The translations under genes were made by a program, and so were the position numbers. The notes under the pieces were generated by a model that saw only the letters and a list, made by a program, of their open reading frames with translations, had not been told where the DNA came from and ran no database searches. From Congeria kusceri (lineage: Eukaryota > Mollusca > Bivalvia > Myida > Dreissenidae): DNA of 64,000 bases. Shown piece by piece: positions 48,684-61,540 of this stretch (the stretch's first letter is position 1; each line of letters opens with the position of its first letter). Where the stretch lies: contig CM051034.1 in NCBI GenBank assembly GCA_027627225.1, forward strand, positions 42,389,048 to 42,453,047. The letters are read 5' to 3'.

Positions 48684-49032
48684 AATATATACTTCTCAAA
48701 ATGTTGTGGACTAATGTCTTCTTTAATTGCTGGGCATATTTCGCTCAACCGTTCACATCTGATGAACCTTAATGTGTAGGTGATTGGAAAGAAGGAATTT
48801 TGGCTGCGACCAATTTTAACAGAATCATGACCCTTCGTCGTTTTTTTCCACTATAGAATATATACTTCCCGAAATATTGTGGACTCATCTCCTCTTTACT
48901 TGCTTGGTGGATTGCGCTAAAACTTTCATAGCTGAAGGACTTTAACGTGTAGGTGATCGTAAAGGAAGGAATTTCGGCTGCGATCAATTTTGGCAGAATT
49001 ATGGCCCTTAGTCATTTTTTTCCACTATAGAA
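48684..49032. repeat. Tandem duplication, two copies of about 173 bp
   Basis: Both copies contain ATATACTTC, TGTTGTGGACT or a variant, GTGTAGGTGAT, GAAGGAATTT.GGCTGCGA and TTTTTTTCCACTATAGAAT. Non-coding. Confidence 0.8.
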
Positions 49033-49414
49033 TAAAAATAAATAAATTTGTGGAGGCAAATATTAGTGTTGGCGAGATGCCCTTGTCTGTGTCCAAACAA
49101 GTCATGGGTGCATCCGTGTTTGTGACACATCTAGTTATATACTGTTTATATATAATTGTGTTTTTGTACTGTACATTTGATACTCATTAATGTTTCATAT
49201 TATGTATTCTCATATATTTTATTTCCTTAGTACTTTTTATATATAAATTCTTAATCTCATGTTAAATACTATTAAAGGTTGGCTATTACTTCTTAGTGTT
49301 TCCTACCAATGTATTTAATGTATGTGTTGCCAAGTGTTGTTTACACTAATAGGGTAATAGTGGATATAATTCAATCTTGAGATACAATTTCAGGTTTAGA
49401 AATATTAAGTTGTG

Positions 49415-51050
49415 AGTCAGACAGACAGACAGACAGACAATTTATTTAGACTTATACATATGTACATCGTCTTAAATACATACAAATTTGAAATAAAGTT
49501 ATGTCACGTATCAATATATTACAATGAATACAATTTAATTATACAAAAACCAAATTTGCGAAAAAATTCTAATTTTCATGGAACTTATAAATTTTAAATA
49601 AAGTACTGTCACTTGTCAATATGTTACAATGAAAACAATTTAATTATACAATAACCAATGTTACGAAAAAAACAAACAAAAAAGTACAATTTTAAAGGCA
49701 GTAAAGATAGACAAAATATTTTTGCGGAAAATAAAATAAAAACAAAATAATTACTAAAATAAATATAGCTATGGTTTAAAAGTTAGAAAAAGTATATTAC
49801 ATTGCATTATTGTTAATAATTTACTGTGGTATTAATAATAGTATTTCGTATAGTTAAAGCTTCTTTTACATATTTACATAAATTAACAATCTCAGATTTA
49901 CTCGTTGATGTCAATAAAATGTGGAAACTTAACAACAGATGGCCTGATATAGTAAAAACATTTAATATATTTTTCTCGGGGTGTACGATAACAAGGACAT
50001 ATACAAGTGAAATGGAATTCATCCTCTGTATCTATTTGGTTACAACATAGGCAATAACGTTCGTTACGAGGGATATTGTTACGGGAGTATCTGCCTGTCT
50101 GAATTCTCAATGGATGGGCAGACGCTCGTAATCTTACAAAGTAAAAACGTAGGCTCTTGGGTAATAAATCTAAGTAGTCTTCATATTCGAGAGATGTTTT
50201 AAACATTCTATACATGTCTAAAACAGAACTATTATTCATATTACCAAACCATTCTTGTTTAAATGTGTCAATAATTCTACATTTGAACTCACATACAAAA
50301 GCATGAGTGTTAGAAACATTGGGATTTTCAAATACATAGGAATATCCGTATTGATTTAACAATTTTTTAACATCCGCAACCCAATTGTTGTATCCTTTGT
50401 TGCAATCATCCACTGCTTGTTTATACACAGTTTGTATAATAATATTTTTACTGTTAATAATTTTAAACCAATACTTAACAATTCGTGCATATCTATTTAC
50501 ATATAACGGGTATCTACCTAACTCTCCATATACCGTAGCATTACATGTGTTTATTTTTACATTTAACAATCTTTTGCAAAATTTTAAATGGATGCGTTCG
50601 ATCTCTTTAGATTTATTAAATCCCCATATTTCAGAGGCATAACATAAAATGGAGCCAACAAAAGAATCAAACAATTGACAAAATAATTTAGGCTTAAGAT
50701 CATATTGCTTACATTTGTAGAGTAAAGTATTGGTAGCCTTAAGGGCTTTTCCAGCCAAATGCTCTTGGTTTAATGTAAAGCTACCAGTGTAATTAATTAC
50801 AGTGCCGAGATAGTTGAAATTATCGACGACTTCTATTTTTTGACCATTGTAAGTCCATTTCTCATCTTGGCGAATTTTACCCCTTTTGCGAAAGACCATT
50901 ATTTTGGTTTTTGACGTATTCACATTAAGCCCCCAACAATTACAGTATATGTAAAGTTTATCTAATTGGGATTGTACTTCTTCTGGTGTTTTACCTAAAA
51001 TGGCCATGTCGTCTGCAAATAGCAACAAAATTAAAATTAGGTTATCTATA
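49415..51050 (-). mobile_element. 5'-truncated LINE of a second family, (TGTC)n tail
   Basis: The minus-strand element ends in a TGTC microsatellite (GACA units on plus from about 49415-49439) instead of poly(A), as CR1/L2/I-type LINEs often do. TGTGAGTC at 49411-49418 recurs at 51051-51058, a candidate 8-bp target-site duplication that places the truncation inside the RT domain. Confidence 0.78.
49898..51046 (-). pseudogene. Reverse-transcriptase C-terminal half of the truncated LINE
   Basis: The frame opens LILILLLFADDMAILG (RT active-site motif) and runs 376 residues from the first Met. Features: GLNVNTSKTKIMVFRKRG, NFNYLGTVI, SILCYASEIWGF, then a tail domain with RYCLCCNQIDTEDEFHFTC (Cys/His-rich). 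It lacks endonuclease and the N-terminal RT. No internal stop over the retained part, so insertion was fairly recent. Different family from the L1/Tx1-like element nearby. Confidence 0.87.
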
Positions 51051-52622
51051 TGTGAGTCGTTTGCTACTGCTAACAGGACTCAAATTTCAAACAATATACT
51101 TTCACACTGTATTCTCACTGTAGTTTATGCTTTACTTTTCCTCGCTCAATGAAAATTATAATTACACTTCTTGTCTGTGAAAATGTTTAGGTGTTCAATC
51201 TGTCACCGTCATTGAATGTATTAATAAAAGATAGACACTAAAAAATATACACAGTAAAATCTATCCAATATTATTTTGGGATGCCATAGTGATGGTCGAT
51301 AACTATAGGGTTGTAATCCAGTTTTGCGAAATCCAACGTTGGCATACTACTTTGTATCGATTATTTAAGACGTTCATTGAATATCGGCACAAAATGATGA
51401 ACGTGGAAGATTATCCTTGATTTGTATCTACTATCTTTACATGTATACACATAATTGTATCTAACTAATAGGCACTCAACCTTACTCAGTATATTTTCCT
51501 AAAAGTGCGATCTAAAGGAGCGATATACGTGCAAGTTAGATTGGAATAACGATGTCAACGTCTTTACTAGCTCGCGACCCAGTTCACATATTTTACCAAA
51601 GAAACCCATAACGCTTAAAAATAAAACAACACGATATACTAGTACTGCATTGAGGGTTGCTCTCCGCTAACATTTCAAACGCTTATTGGTTTCATATTAT
51701 TACAAATAATGTTGAATTATGTAAATTCCAGAATAAATATATACACTCAACACGAGTTACAATTCACCAAATGAAAATACACGTATATGGAAATTGTTGT
51801 ATTTTCTTTATTTATAAGAATTTCAGCTTGAAATGTCAACTATGATTAATTGAGCTATACATGCATGTGTGTTAAACCAAAATTTTGGAAAACTACTAAA
51901 GAATTTCGTGTTGATCATGGATGGCGCAACTAAAATACGTATAAATAAAGACAATACCACAATTTCCATTTGGTGTGTTATAACTTGTGTTGAGTGCACG
52001 TACAAGTTGAGTTAAGCGTGTATTGTTTTACTCAAACTTGTAATGTGGCCAATGTTTCATTATCTTATGGTATTCCTCGCGCAATGATGAAGGTGTCACA
52101 TTTGACTGCTACGGATTTAATTGGTAAATATTGACTGAGACGCGTGGTGTAAGTCAATCGACGAGAAGAATCATTAACATTGTTATTACCATCTCACTTG
52201 TGTCGCTTTATTAGATTTCAGAAAACTTAAAACACTACTCACTTCATCCAGTTGAGCGTAACAGTTCCCATTGGGTCACATGTTTATTATTTCGATACAA
52301 GGTCGATGTTACATGCAATACGTTTTAAATTAGTAAACAAAGGCTTTCAATTTTATCCAGGATTTGGAAGGTATATAACCGCCGACGTAATTCAGTGCAT
52401 GCACGTTCTAAACAATATGAGTCGTACATGTCGTTGAATTAGCACTTGTGGTTTAAACTTGCAACTTCGTTATGTACGTTGTTGAACTGTGCTTAATGTT
52501 ACGATTAATGTTACGAAACAGCGAATAACTCCAGTATGTTTGACCGCTTTAACTTACTGATAAAGTGATATGAAATTGTATTTACTTAAAATTATAAAAA
52601 CGCCTTAATTTTAATTGCTAAA
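51051..52622. other. Upstream flank of PON copy 2
   Basis: AT-rich. A pair of related phrases (CACGAGTTACAATTCACCAAATG near 51750, and its approximate reverse complement near 51960-51995) forms a loose inverted repeat of about 250 bp. No defendable promoter element. Confidence 0.4.
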
Positions 52623-55600
52623 ATGTATATCAAGATCGTTGTTATCAGTTCCATTTTGCTGTTTGCTCAACATGCAGCGAGAATCGTGTAAGACATCATT
52701 GTACATTGTTAACTGTATTGATTATTGCGATAGCTTTAATATAAACTTTGACAATTGATTCGTCCTCAAACCAATCGCACATATCGTTCCCCTTAGCAAA
52801 CAAACGAAGTGTTGTGACGCATAATTGTTTTGATATTGTTTGTTTCATATTCAAAATGCTTTATCTTTATAGACTATTGCCACGTTTTTATTTCTATTTA
52901 GATTCAAATGCATTGTCAAAGCCTCGCTCACCTCGCTCGTGTTAGTTAATCATATTATTACGAACACGTTTGAAATTTGTGTTTGGACTTCGATATATTT
53001 TTAATGAGTTTGCAGTTATTACATTAGAATATGAATACATGAATGCAGGAGCTACCACGGTACCTATTTTCGTTAAATGACAACACAATTATACACACAA
53101 TTTTAATAAATTAACATTTATTTCAAGTTTAGTAAGGAAACAAATTGTACTGTACAGTACTTAAGATAAAGAAGAAGGAAGGGATGCTAAGTCAACTAGA
53201 ACCGGAACAAGCACCTGCGTGCAAGACACGAGGAAGGAAAAATGGTATTGTCTGGTAACTACGATACAATATTAGGACTGTTTATAATGCGCTCCTACAA
53301 CAAGTAGACACCTTGATGAATAACTGGCCCATCGAGTTACGTACTCTACAAGAAAATCACTTGTCTACTACCTTGTCTGCATTTCGCAGAACCACATCGG
53401 TTAATGCCTTTTCTCCGACAGAAAGACTGTTAGTTGATTCTGTCCACAGTCTGAGTTGATGTTTTGCTTGAGATGAACGGTTAATAAGCCCTGTATTTTG
53501 CTGGTGTCCATGGTTTAGGTATGCGGCTTTTACTGGATGGAAACATCATCCCAAATTCTTTGTCTTGGTCTGATAAATTACTTGATGACCTGTAAGTACC
53601 AAAATCGTGTTCTTGTTTACGATACACACACCAATTCTAACCCAGCTTGATCACTAATACCCCAGCCTTGAACTTAAACACTGAACCTTAACCAGATGAT
53701 TTGGAACGCGCTAAAATCCATTGTTCACTGCTTTCTGCGACATATGTTTTGTCCACACCGAAATCCACAACATGTTATGTTATAAACCCACGATTTGTTG
53801 CATCCACGGTTACACACAACTGATTTGGGAATGCAACTTTGGATCCCCGCGCTGGAAATTAAGTGAAAGGCTCTTGATTATCATCGAAACGCTTAAATCT
53901 ACGAATGTCTTTAGAAAAACATAATTATATTTACGTATTTTTGCATGGAGTTAAAAAATTGTTAGGTAAAACATTCCCCATCAACATTGGGAGCAACAAG
54001 AGAATTACTAGTACATATAGGTCCTATTGAAAAGGCAGCATTTACTTAACAGCTCTAATTAGTAACCACAGTATTTAATTGCTTTGGTGATTCAGTCCGA
54101 CTTCTCAAATATCCACCTCTTGGAGGAATTCTGCTGCAGCCTACAAAAGAATAGAGTGCCTTTCTAGATCCGAGAAATGTGGTTCGTAGGACGTGTGCCA
54201 AATCCCCACAGAAACATACTCATTTAGACGTTAGAGGCGCTGCTCTGTTGTATAATTAGAGGGGTCACAGTACATAGCAAACAGCTTCTCATGTGGATAC
54301 TATCTTGTTCTCCTTCAGCATAACCTTTACCTTGTTGACGTAAACTTCTTATAACAGACGAAGAGAGCCAAAGTGGCCTGGACCTTTGCTATCTCTCTAC
54401 ATAACTTAAATGGGAACTCTCTTGCTTTTCTTCATCATAACCTCTTGAATGCTTCCACAAAGGCTACCTAGCTTTTCATTGTAATATGTTTCTGTAACGG
54501 GTTTAAAACATTGCCAGCATCTTCCCTCAATTTGAACATGCTTATTACGTATTTGGTTCATTCTTGTGTATTTCACCAAAACTGGCCGCGCCACGTGCAG
54601 GATTCACGTACCGACTTTCTGGCTTTGACTTAAAAACAAAGCAAACTGAATATAGGTACGTGGACATCGTGTGTACAATCTTAAATAATAATAAATAGTA
54701 AAAAGAAATAATTATATCTTTTTCTTCACAGTATTCGTAAATATAAGAATAATGAAACTCCAGAGACATCACCAGGAGAGAAACCCTTATTAACATCCGC
54801 TGGTCATGTATTTGAGATCAATGTGCTCAATTGCCTATACAATACAGAACAATGCCCACAACACAACACACACCATAAAATGATTAAAACTGGTGTCACC
54901 GCCTTGGAACGGTCAATGCAAAGCATTTGGGGTTTAAACCGTTTAAGTCTTGCCGAACCTCACACTTAGCCCAGAATTAATTAAAATACACGCACTTAGA
55001 AATAACATTTAACCTCAGAGCATTGTAATTCTAATCAAATAGTAATACAAGAGAATTACAACTAAATTACTCAATAGTTTAATGTTCACCAGAACAAAAG
55101 CAGTCATTAGCCTTTCGTCTTTTATGCGAGTTTCGTTTGCTTGTATGAGCATTCTTTGTAGTCTTCATCGAATCAGATACATAACGTCTTTTGCTCCTAT
55201 TTGGTTTGAGAATTACCAAGTAAACCGCCACATTACGGCATTTGTAAACGTTATGTTGAAAGTTCATGTGTCGTATTGCAAGTGGTATGAATGGAGTTGG
55301 TCTGGCCTTACAAATCGCTTCAAATAATGTTCTATTTAGGTTCCTCCCCCCCCCCTATATGTTTGCTAAAGTGTTTCATAACAACATAGTGATTCATGGA
55401 GTATTATGTTGTTTTCGTTTCAGCTACCTTCTTGGCTTCCATGTGACACTTCACAACCATACACCTGGCCCTTGCAGGCCTGTACCGGGCGTTGGTACGT
55501 TTAGCAGTGCACTAAATACGAATGTATTTAAAACATGTTCACCGATTTTCCGAATAAAGATATTTTGAATATTGTTTGTTGGTATTGTAAGGATTTATAT

Positions 55601-58600
55601 ATGTATATACGCGCATGTATTTGGTTAAGTAAATATAAAGATGTATTCCGGTACTTTGAATAACATCATATTCTTGGATGGGATTTAATGTGCTCACTAC
55701 GAGATTTATATATGTATTAATAAATGAATACTTACGTTATGTTTATGCATGTACTAGTGACCAAAATGCCAGATACAAGAAATATCTTTTACAATTGGCG
55801 TAAATGGCGCTAATTGTTCTAGTTTCGAGTGAAGGTATTGTATATTCTAAAAACCGTTAAAGTATATTACAATAAAGAATGTTTAACAGAGCACGGGTCT
55901 GAGGACATGGAGACTTTACCAGATGGAAGAACATTCATAACCAGTGTGAGTAAACAATTGACATTGTTTAGCATTTTACGTATTATCCTCAATCTCATTA
56001 AAATAAAAATAAAAATAAAAATCCTAATATTGTAAGGATCTGAAGACATCGTATAACAGGTTACGTTCAAATGACCTTGCGAACAATAAAATATCAGCCC
56101 TGCTGCGCCCAATAAAATTGCTTTTTGTACAGCAAAGTTTGGTTACGGTTTTTGAAAAGGTGATGCATTTCCAGCTGATCCTCGGGAATAAATAATTTAC
56201 AGTTAATTTTCACGTGGATAACAATGGATATAGTGGTACCTTATGCGAGTAAACATCCAAAATCACGTTAATTTCGTGCATAGTGTTTGTGGTTAACATA
56301 GAAAGTAATACCACAACATTTTGAAGACAAAAATTTGATTGGCTCATGAAAAGGTCGTCTGAACGTGACCCCTAATGCGAAGCTATCAAATCCAGTCAGG
56401 GGATAATATAGTAGCGTCAGACTGGAGATGGTTTTAATACGATTGGCATTATCCTGTAATACGGATGATTTTGCATGTTTGAAAGAAAACATTGACCATG
56501 GTTTACCACAATTCTTATTTAAAGGGACTTGTTCACAGATTTTCGCTTTTTTGCAGTATGCCATTAAATGTCCTAACTTGACTGATTTAAGCATCGGAAC
56601 TAAAAAGCTCAAGTAAAGTAACAAGAAAAGTATCTAGAAAAGAAAAAGAAACGAAAATAATGGTCCCACCGGGGTTCGAGCCCGGGACCTCCGGATTAAA
56701 CGACCATCGCCTTACCCACTCGGCCCTTCCGACTTTTGATTAAAATTGCATTATTAAGTTTATGTAAGTGTTCCATGTGTTGTCAACTATTTCAACGAAA
56801 CAAACAAAAACACTCCAAATTATTCCATCGTTTAGCGTTACAAACGCTTTATTATTTTATCAATTTCAGTTGATGATTACACATGAACGAAATGGTTTTT
56901 ACAGTACATTTCTAGGTCCGTAGTTTTATTTTGCTCACTTGTATACACTGTTCTTTTATTTTTGGAATCGGAGACAAAAGTTGAACAGCTGTCAATTCGT
57001 TAATCTGTGAACAGGTCCCTTTAATATTTGAAATGAATATTAAAGAAACTTATTAAAGTAGTAATGTAGTACTAGTAATTGTTTGCTATTTTTGTAATCA
57101 ATACATTTTGAAAGTCAATCGTGTATAACGAATAAAATTAATTTGTTGTATCTTCTAATACAGAATATATATTTTATATTATAATTTTACAGGGGATCAA
57201 CTTATGTTTATTTTCCTCGCAAATGAACCGTCTGTATGCAGAACAAGGCAGAAAAGGGAAGGTACTCTTGTTTGATTTCAACAATCCGGACACTGGAGTT
57301 ATCGAACTTAAGTTGGATCCTGACTTTGACTCCTCTGATTTTCATCCACACGGAATAAGCGTCATACAAAATTATGAAACTGGTATGTTGAACAGGGTGA
57401 ATGGGTAATGTATCATTGTCGTAAATTAAATAACATACCATTTGCTGTTTGACTTTATTTTATGGATAACACATGTATAATTAATCAATAAACACTCACA
57501 ATTCTGCGATTTTTGCTGCTGGAAAATTTGCTACAAATACTTATTCAAACCAGATAGACTTTTGGCATTTCCTGTGGGCTTACATTCGGTGCGGTTTTAA
57601 CTACATCAATATCTTCATTTGTATTATGGTTTAAAAATTAATTATTTAATTAAACTATAAAATAACGGCGTTCGAAGTAAGCAAGCGTTGATTTATTAAA
57701 ATTATTGCGCTACATTACTAACAGTCTATGAAAATCATCCTGGTTTACATTTAAGGAAAGATCACTGTCTTCATCGTCAATCATCCGTATGGTAGAGACA
57801 CAGTGGAGAAGTTTGAATTTGTGCAAGGGAGACTCTTCCTGAAACATCTTAAGACGTATGCCGACGAGAGCTTTAGAATGTTAGTACCGCTAGAAAATTA
57901 GTTAGATTACTAATAAACCAATTTTGGAACTAATAAATGATTGCAGTTTATATTTGAATTGGATAATAATTAGTATGACAAGTTTTTTTCGGCACAATAG
58001 TTTACAAATAAAGTTCTTCTGAGTGCATTATTGCATTATTTAATTTTAATCGAAGTGAAACTGGTTCATTGTTTTAATTTTTGATACATTTGTATGACTG
58101 TTGGAGAGTGAGGATTTTTGCGAATTTTTTTTTCAGTTACATTCTTCAAACTCATTCTTAAAGGCGTTAATTATTCTTGTTGCAGACTGAACGATGTTGC
58201 AGCTACAAGCGAGAACAGCTTCTATGTGACCAACTACGCCTTCTCCCGTACCAAGTTATGGGCGACCGTCGAAACCCTTCTGCTGTTTCCATGGGGTAAC
58301 GTCTTGTACTATAATGGCTCAAACTACAGGGTGGTGGTGGACGGGTTGGTGATGGGAAATGGCATCACATTGTCAATGGATAAAAGGTATGCACGTATGC
58401 AAGTGCTTGTTTCAATTTCCTTTTAAAGTTGTCGCAACAAATATTATTCAAAGTGTTGTTATTGTTGTTTGAGGATTGACATAATTCTATAAATCGTTAG
58501 TACCATCCGATCAAAATTACTTGAATACTTTGTTAATCATTTTTGGTACTAGCACAAAATGTAATTTGAATTTTCAGGTCGGTGTATTTGTCTCACGGCA

Positions 58601-59793
58601 TGTTTCGGACGTTCAACATTTATCGACGGGAAGAGAATGATGCACTTAACATTGCTCAGGTTGTGTTCTTTTTGTCTACCTAACTGGTGATAACATGTTC
58701 CTCACAAAAGACAGTGCCATCAAAGGATTTTGACCTTAATCAATGGTCCGCAGTAATATGTACTTTAAAGTTATTTGGATTGATAGTAAAAGACGATTTG
58801 TTATAATTTCAACTAAAATTAAACTTTATTGTCCCCCATAGGAGTTACCACTCTACACGTCCCCTGACAATATTCTCGTCGAACTGAAGACTGGACACAT
58901 AGTTATTGGAACCCACCCAGTTACCTTCCAGATATTCAGACACATGGATGCTCCCGATCTATATGTGGCCCCATCTAAGGTTGGTCTGTTTAAACTTGCC
59001 CTGAATATAAACATTATATTTATAAGCGTGTGTAATTAAACCTTAGTCCTTGATATGGTGACCTAAACTGCCTGTGTACATATTTATATGTATATGGGTC
59101 ACCAAATCCTATTGTTTTAGGTTCATTAAACTGTGTGCTTTAAAGGACATGTTTCCATGCAATATAAATTTTGATAAAGGAATGCTTATCTCAACTTTAT
59201 TGGATACCTCAACCAATAACCATGCCATAATAATATGTCTTACTAAGTCATTGTAGTACTGAAATAATTTTCGCGACAGTGCTTTCTAAAATACAGAAAA
59301 ATCATGACACTTATATTGTTATTTGTGTTCTACTGACTGCTTTTATTCTAGTTGATAGTAAGTGTATTGTAGTTACGGCAGGATTTATAACAAGAGTCAA
59401 TCACAGTCAATCACAGTGAGTCGTGAGATGAGTGCAACTGTTTTGGCGTACACAGGGAAATATTTCATACTTTGATCTTTGATATCGTTACTAACTTTGA
59501 ATCCACCATTCGAGAAACTAAAATGCAATATTTTTAACTACCTGTTTTACTTAATGCAATTACAGAGGTTGTTGTAATTCGTATTCAATTAGCCATTTGT
59601 TCCATTTAATCTCTTTCAGGTATTGTATATACACATGAACAACAGTAGCTATGCTGATGGTATAACTGAGTTGTATTCAAACGATGGACAAGCCATTTCG
59701 GGATCCTCTGTGGCTTCTTTGTACGAGAACAAGATGCTAATTGGGTCTGTAATTGACAAACTGCTCTACTGTGAAGTGAGGACGTTGAAATAA
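52623..59793 (+). CDS. Paraoxonase (PON)-like lactonase/arylesterase, copy 2, intact
   Basis: Nine exons: 52623-52687, 55424-55494, 55890-55945, 57193-57382, 57756-57879, 58186-58386, 58578-58659, 58842-58979, 59620-59793. All have GT/AG borders and consistent phases, giving 1101 nt and 366 aa (vertebrate PONs: about 355 aa, nine exons). The N-terminal leader MYIKIVVISSILLFAQHAA is hydrophobic; PONs typically keep theirs as an anchor. Residues matching the PON1 site: Cys39/Cys360 (disulfide), calcium ligands Glu50, Asp51, Asn171, Asp172, Asn227, Asp272, Asn273, and His117 (HPHGIS) and His137 (NHP). The free Cys of PON1 (in GCHP) is Thr287 here. Family members hydrolyse lactones, aryl esters and some organophosphates. 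The substrate here is unknown, but catalysis looks preserved. AATAAA overlaps the stop. Confidence 0.93.
52688..55423. other. Intron 1 of PON copy 2
   Basis: A 2.7-kb intron. The part 53200-54600 is somewhat richer in GC and resembles worn transposon sequence (short minus frames, none identifiable). C-run at about 55347. No exon recognised. Confidence 0.45.
56519..57024. mobile_element. TTAA-flanked MITE with a tRNA-like insert, intron 3 of PON copy 2
   Basis: TTAA at 56519-56522, then AGGGACTTGTTCACAGATT. At the other end AATCTGTGAACAGGTCCCT, then TTAA at 57021-57024. The 19-bp inverted repeats differ at one base. TTAA targets are typical of piggyBac-type transposition, but the tips do not start CCC, so the superfamily is open. 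The interior includes a tRNA-like segment (56661-56734, minus) and AT-rich sequence without open frames. Confidence 0.78.
56661..56734 (-). repeat. tRNA-like (Ser/Leu-like) pol III promoter segment
   Basis: Minus strand: A-box region GGCCGAGTGGGTAAGGC (D arm GCC/GGC), and a perfect T arm CCGGG-CTCGAAC-CCCGG with intact B box. Acceptor and anticodon stems do not pair well and there is no long variable arm, so it is a SINE head or captured pseudo-tRNA, not a tRNA gene. Confidence 0.7.
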
Positions 59794-59794
59794 A
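59789..59794 (+). promoter_or_regulatory. AATAAA overlapping the PON copy 2 stop codon
   Basis: Candidate poly(A) signal formed by the last Lys codon, TAA and the next base. A real cleavage signal may lie further on. A partial duplicate of the final coding segment (ACTGTGAAGTGAG.AC) recurs at about 59831-59856. Confidence 0.35.
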
Positions 59795-61540
59795 TGTCGC
59801 ATAATTTGCTTGTAAGAAGCTATTTTAATAACTGTGAAGTGAGAACATTAAAATAAGTTATTCTATATTTTATTTTGACATTTCGGTTTAGTGAAATGAC
59901 AATACTTAAATGAATATTGCTGTATTGTAACATGGCATTGTCCATAATTGATTAAACACTAGCGCATTGTGCGGTCAGAAACACCTTAATACTCTAGGTT
60001 CTAGGTCTGCAACCGATATTTATGATAATTAAATATTCAGATATAAGAATTTATATCATGTAAATCGTGTTCTTTTCACTCCCATTACAGCCTTGTGTAA
60101 AACAATAGTTTGTTCATTGATCGAAAGTAACATCACTGCGTGATTGTTTTATTATTCCCTAATAAAAATTAAACTGCTCGGTTTATCTAACATTTCTAAG
60201 TAAAATAAACTGAGTGCGGTGAGTATTGGCTACTGTTCAACAGTTTTATGCCGTTGAAGTGTTTGTCTGCAAGGAGCTCACGTGACACACAAAGCAACAT
60301 CTTTTTTCTTCACAAGTTACTTTGACCAGAAACCACGATTTGGCAGCACGCAGCCATTGCATGCTGATAGTGTAAACATTACATTTATATATGGATCACC
60401 GTAATCAGTTCAAAAACCATGCATTTTTACGGTTTGTTTGTGTGTTGTACTAGGAAAGTAATTTAATTGCGTCGTGTGGTAACTAGAGTTGCATATTAAA
60501 ACATTGAACCACAGAAAGAGGGAACCAACCAATAGTCAATTGGTTTTGCAATGGAACGTGCAAATTGCTTGCCAAAGGGTGTATAGATGAGAAACAAAAT
60601 AATTACAACGATGGAGAACCAACATACCATCGTAGATCTATAAATAAACAAAGATTCGTATTATCGCGAGTTGCCGTCGATTCTCGCGGCCCCCGATATT
60701 TCAATCACGTGATAAACCACGTGACTACGGCAATTTGTATCGGCGTTTTGCGTCCTGGGTTATCGGGTTGTTACCATTATCGATTAACTTGTCAAATATA
60801 AACTATTATAAAATAAAATGAACTAAACTTAATGTTTGATTGTCTTTCTACGTTGGGACAAATTTGCATTAAATAACCAGATATTTTATGTAGCAACTGA
60901 TAATTTTCACGAAAACTTGAAATACTATCGTGAAACATTTGACGTTTTCGTGACAAAAATGAAGAAAATCAAATTAGTCAAATAAGTGCCCGCTGCTGCA
61001 TAAATTTGAGTGTGTTTGTGAAAATATTGCTATTATAGCTAAAAAGTAAGATTTCCATGACACGTTTAACCAAAGATCTACATAAATTGTATAAATTATC
61101 ATGTGGAGTTCAACTAAAACCAATTTTTTCAAGGAAATGTGCATATTTTCAAGGAAATGTTAAGCCGTTTGAAACTAGTAATATGATCACTTTTATGGTC
61201 ATCGTATGCAGTGTTCAAGACACTAAACATTTGTTGTTTTCATTTGAAATAGTGATCGCGATGTAATGCAATAAGCAAAATTAATACAGGCGCCAATCGG
61301 ACGTCTACTCTACGAATATCGCGGGTTGAGAAGTAATGATGGGCCACTAGCCTTGACAGGAGCCATATTATTAAACATGTATATTAGAATTGCAGGTTTC
61401 ACACCTTTTAGGGGCATATTTCCCCACGATGATGATGCCCTGTCAAACACCTGAAATACCTATAAAACACATTCCCCGAAATTACAAATTAGTTAATAAA
61501 ATCGGTTTCTTATATCGTTGTGCATTGCTCCCCATTTAGC
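59794..61540. other. Intergenic between PON copy 2 and the zinc-finger pseudogene
   Basis: AT-rich. Includes a CpG-containing patch (60660-60775) with two CACGTG boxes 12 bp apart (TCACGTGATAAACCACGTGA, about 60703-60722) that could belong to a promoter. The 78-codon open frame over it has no recognisable content. Confidence 0.4.

Noticed and set aside
53721..54796. Short open frames in PON copy 2 intron 1 as a nested gene
   Set aside because: No motif, no splice support and no start context; more like worn repeat DNA.
56661..56734. Functional tRNA-Ser/Leu gene
   Set aside because: Acceptor and anticodon stems are mismatched and the long variable arm is missing.
60565..60801. 78-codon open frame as a gene
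   Set aside because: CpG-containing non-coding-looking sequence, no family resemblance, no splice or poly(A) context.
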